Positions 63,590 to 64,000 of a DNA stretch of 64,000 nt are shown here, piece by piece. The stretch is from Diadophis punctatus similis (Eukaryota > Chordata > Lepidosauria > Squamata > Dipsadidae). Under the pieces are notes generated by a model. It did not search any database. It was not told the DNA's origin and worked only from the letters and a program-made list of their open reading frames with translations. The stretch spans positions 11,899,419 through 11,963,418 of the forward strand of contig JALIGW010000010.1 of assembly GCA_023053685.1 (NCBI GenBank), written 5' to 3'. Positions within the stretch are counted from its first letter, which is position 1. Every line of letters begins with the position of its first letter. The position numbers and the translations under genes are program-made.

Positions 63590-64000
63590 CATTAAGTGAA
63601 GTTATGTTAGAAGTATTTAATGATTTGTTACTGAAGGCCAAAATCCCAGATAAATGGACAGAAGCATATTTAACTCTTATACCTAAAGAAGACTCTGACT
63701 TACAACAAATAAGAAATTATAGACCAATTTCTTTACTGAATGTGGATTATAAGATTTTTGCTTCAATTAGGGCAAGACGATTGAAGAGACTATTGAATGA
63801 AGTCATTCATTCAGACCAAAATGGCTTCCTACCTAAAAGACAGATAAGAGATAATATGAGAATTGTCTTAAATACATTGGAATATTATGAAGTACACTCT
63901 GAAAAACAACTAGGATTATTGTTTCTAGATGCACAGAAGGCTTTTGACAACGTTAATTGGAAATTTATGACATTACAATTAGAAACAATGAATTTCGGAG
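63590..64000 (+). mobile_element. L1 copy D, direct 3' segment, continuing past the window
   Basis: Plus-strand ORF2 reverse transcriptase: TLIPKEDSDLQQIRNYRPIS, GFLPKRQIRDN, LFLDAQKAFDNVNW up to the window end. It begins about where the inverted segment at 60,146 stops (EFYKI ... LSEVMLEVFN), so the two pieces are halves of one element. It is in one open frame over 400 bp. Confidence 0.88.

Overview
This is genomic DNA from a squamate reptile, most likely a snake. The evidence is a spliced vertebrate homeobox gene (ARX, five coding exons), the terminal coding exon of POLA1 in convergent orientation, and repeats typical of squamates: L1, CR1 and L2 LINEs, a tRNA-derived SINE, a chromodomain Ty3/Gypsy element, and hAT- and Tc/mariner-like MITEs. 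An (AATAG)n array joined to a CR1 3' end points to advanced snakes. There is no bacterial or viral gene organisation; nearly all long open frames outside ARX and POLA1 belong to decayed transposons.

Layout. 0-9 kb: an old L1 interrupted by a younger full-length L1 with target-site duplications. 9.3-13 kb: LTR-like sequence, a fold-back hairpin and a TA-flanked MITE. 13-17.5 kb: a Ty3/Gypsy element broken by inversions. 17.9-26 kb: a third L1 carrying nested insertions (a TA-flanked DNA transposon holding a CR1 and a palindromic MITE; an ORF1-only L1 which itself holds a second TA-flanked transposon). 29.3 kb: a SINE. 30.3-33.1 kb: a second ORF1-dominated L1 with a 16-bp target duplication. 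34.05-34.42 kb: (AATAG)n plus CR1. About 35-57.8 kb: almost transposon-free, holding a CpG-rich upstream zone, ARX (plus strand, coding 39,589-50,329), its 3' UTR and the last POLA1 exon (minus strand, 56,593-56,741). 57.9-64 kb: inside the last POLA1 intron, with a SINE, a 302-bp hAT fold-back element, and an L1 with twin-priming-type 5' inversion that hosts a TA-flanked transposon and an L2.

The ARX model splices cleanly in phase to 496 residues. It keeps the octapeptide, a Q50 homeodomain split at the classic 46/47 position, an 11-residue polyalanine tract and the C-terminal OAR motif, but lacks the long polyalanine tracts 1-3 of human ARX. The ARX/POLA1 tail-to-tail arrangement matches the mammalian order, so the quiet DNA between and around them is where ARX regulatory elements would be expected. 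I did not find a wholly new gene system. The most unusual material is structural: ORF1-only L1 derivatives, a tandem duplication with an inverted template-switch filler, and fold-back junctions in the Gypsy element.
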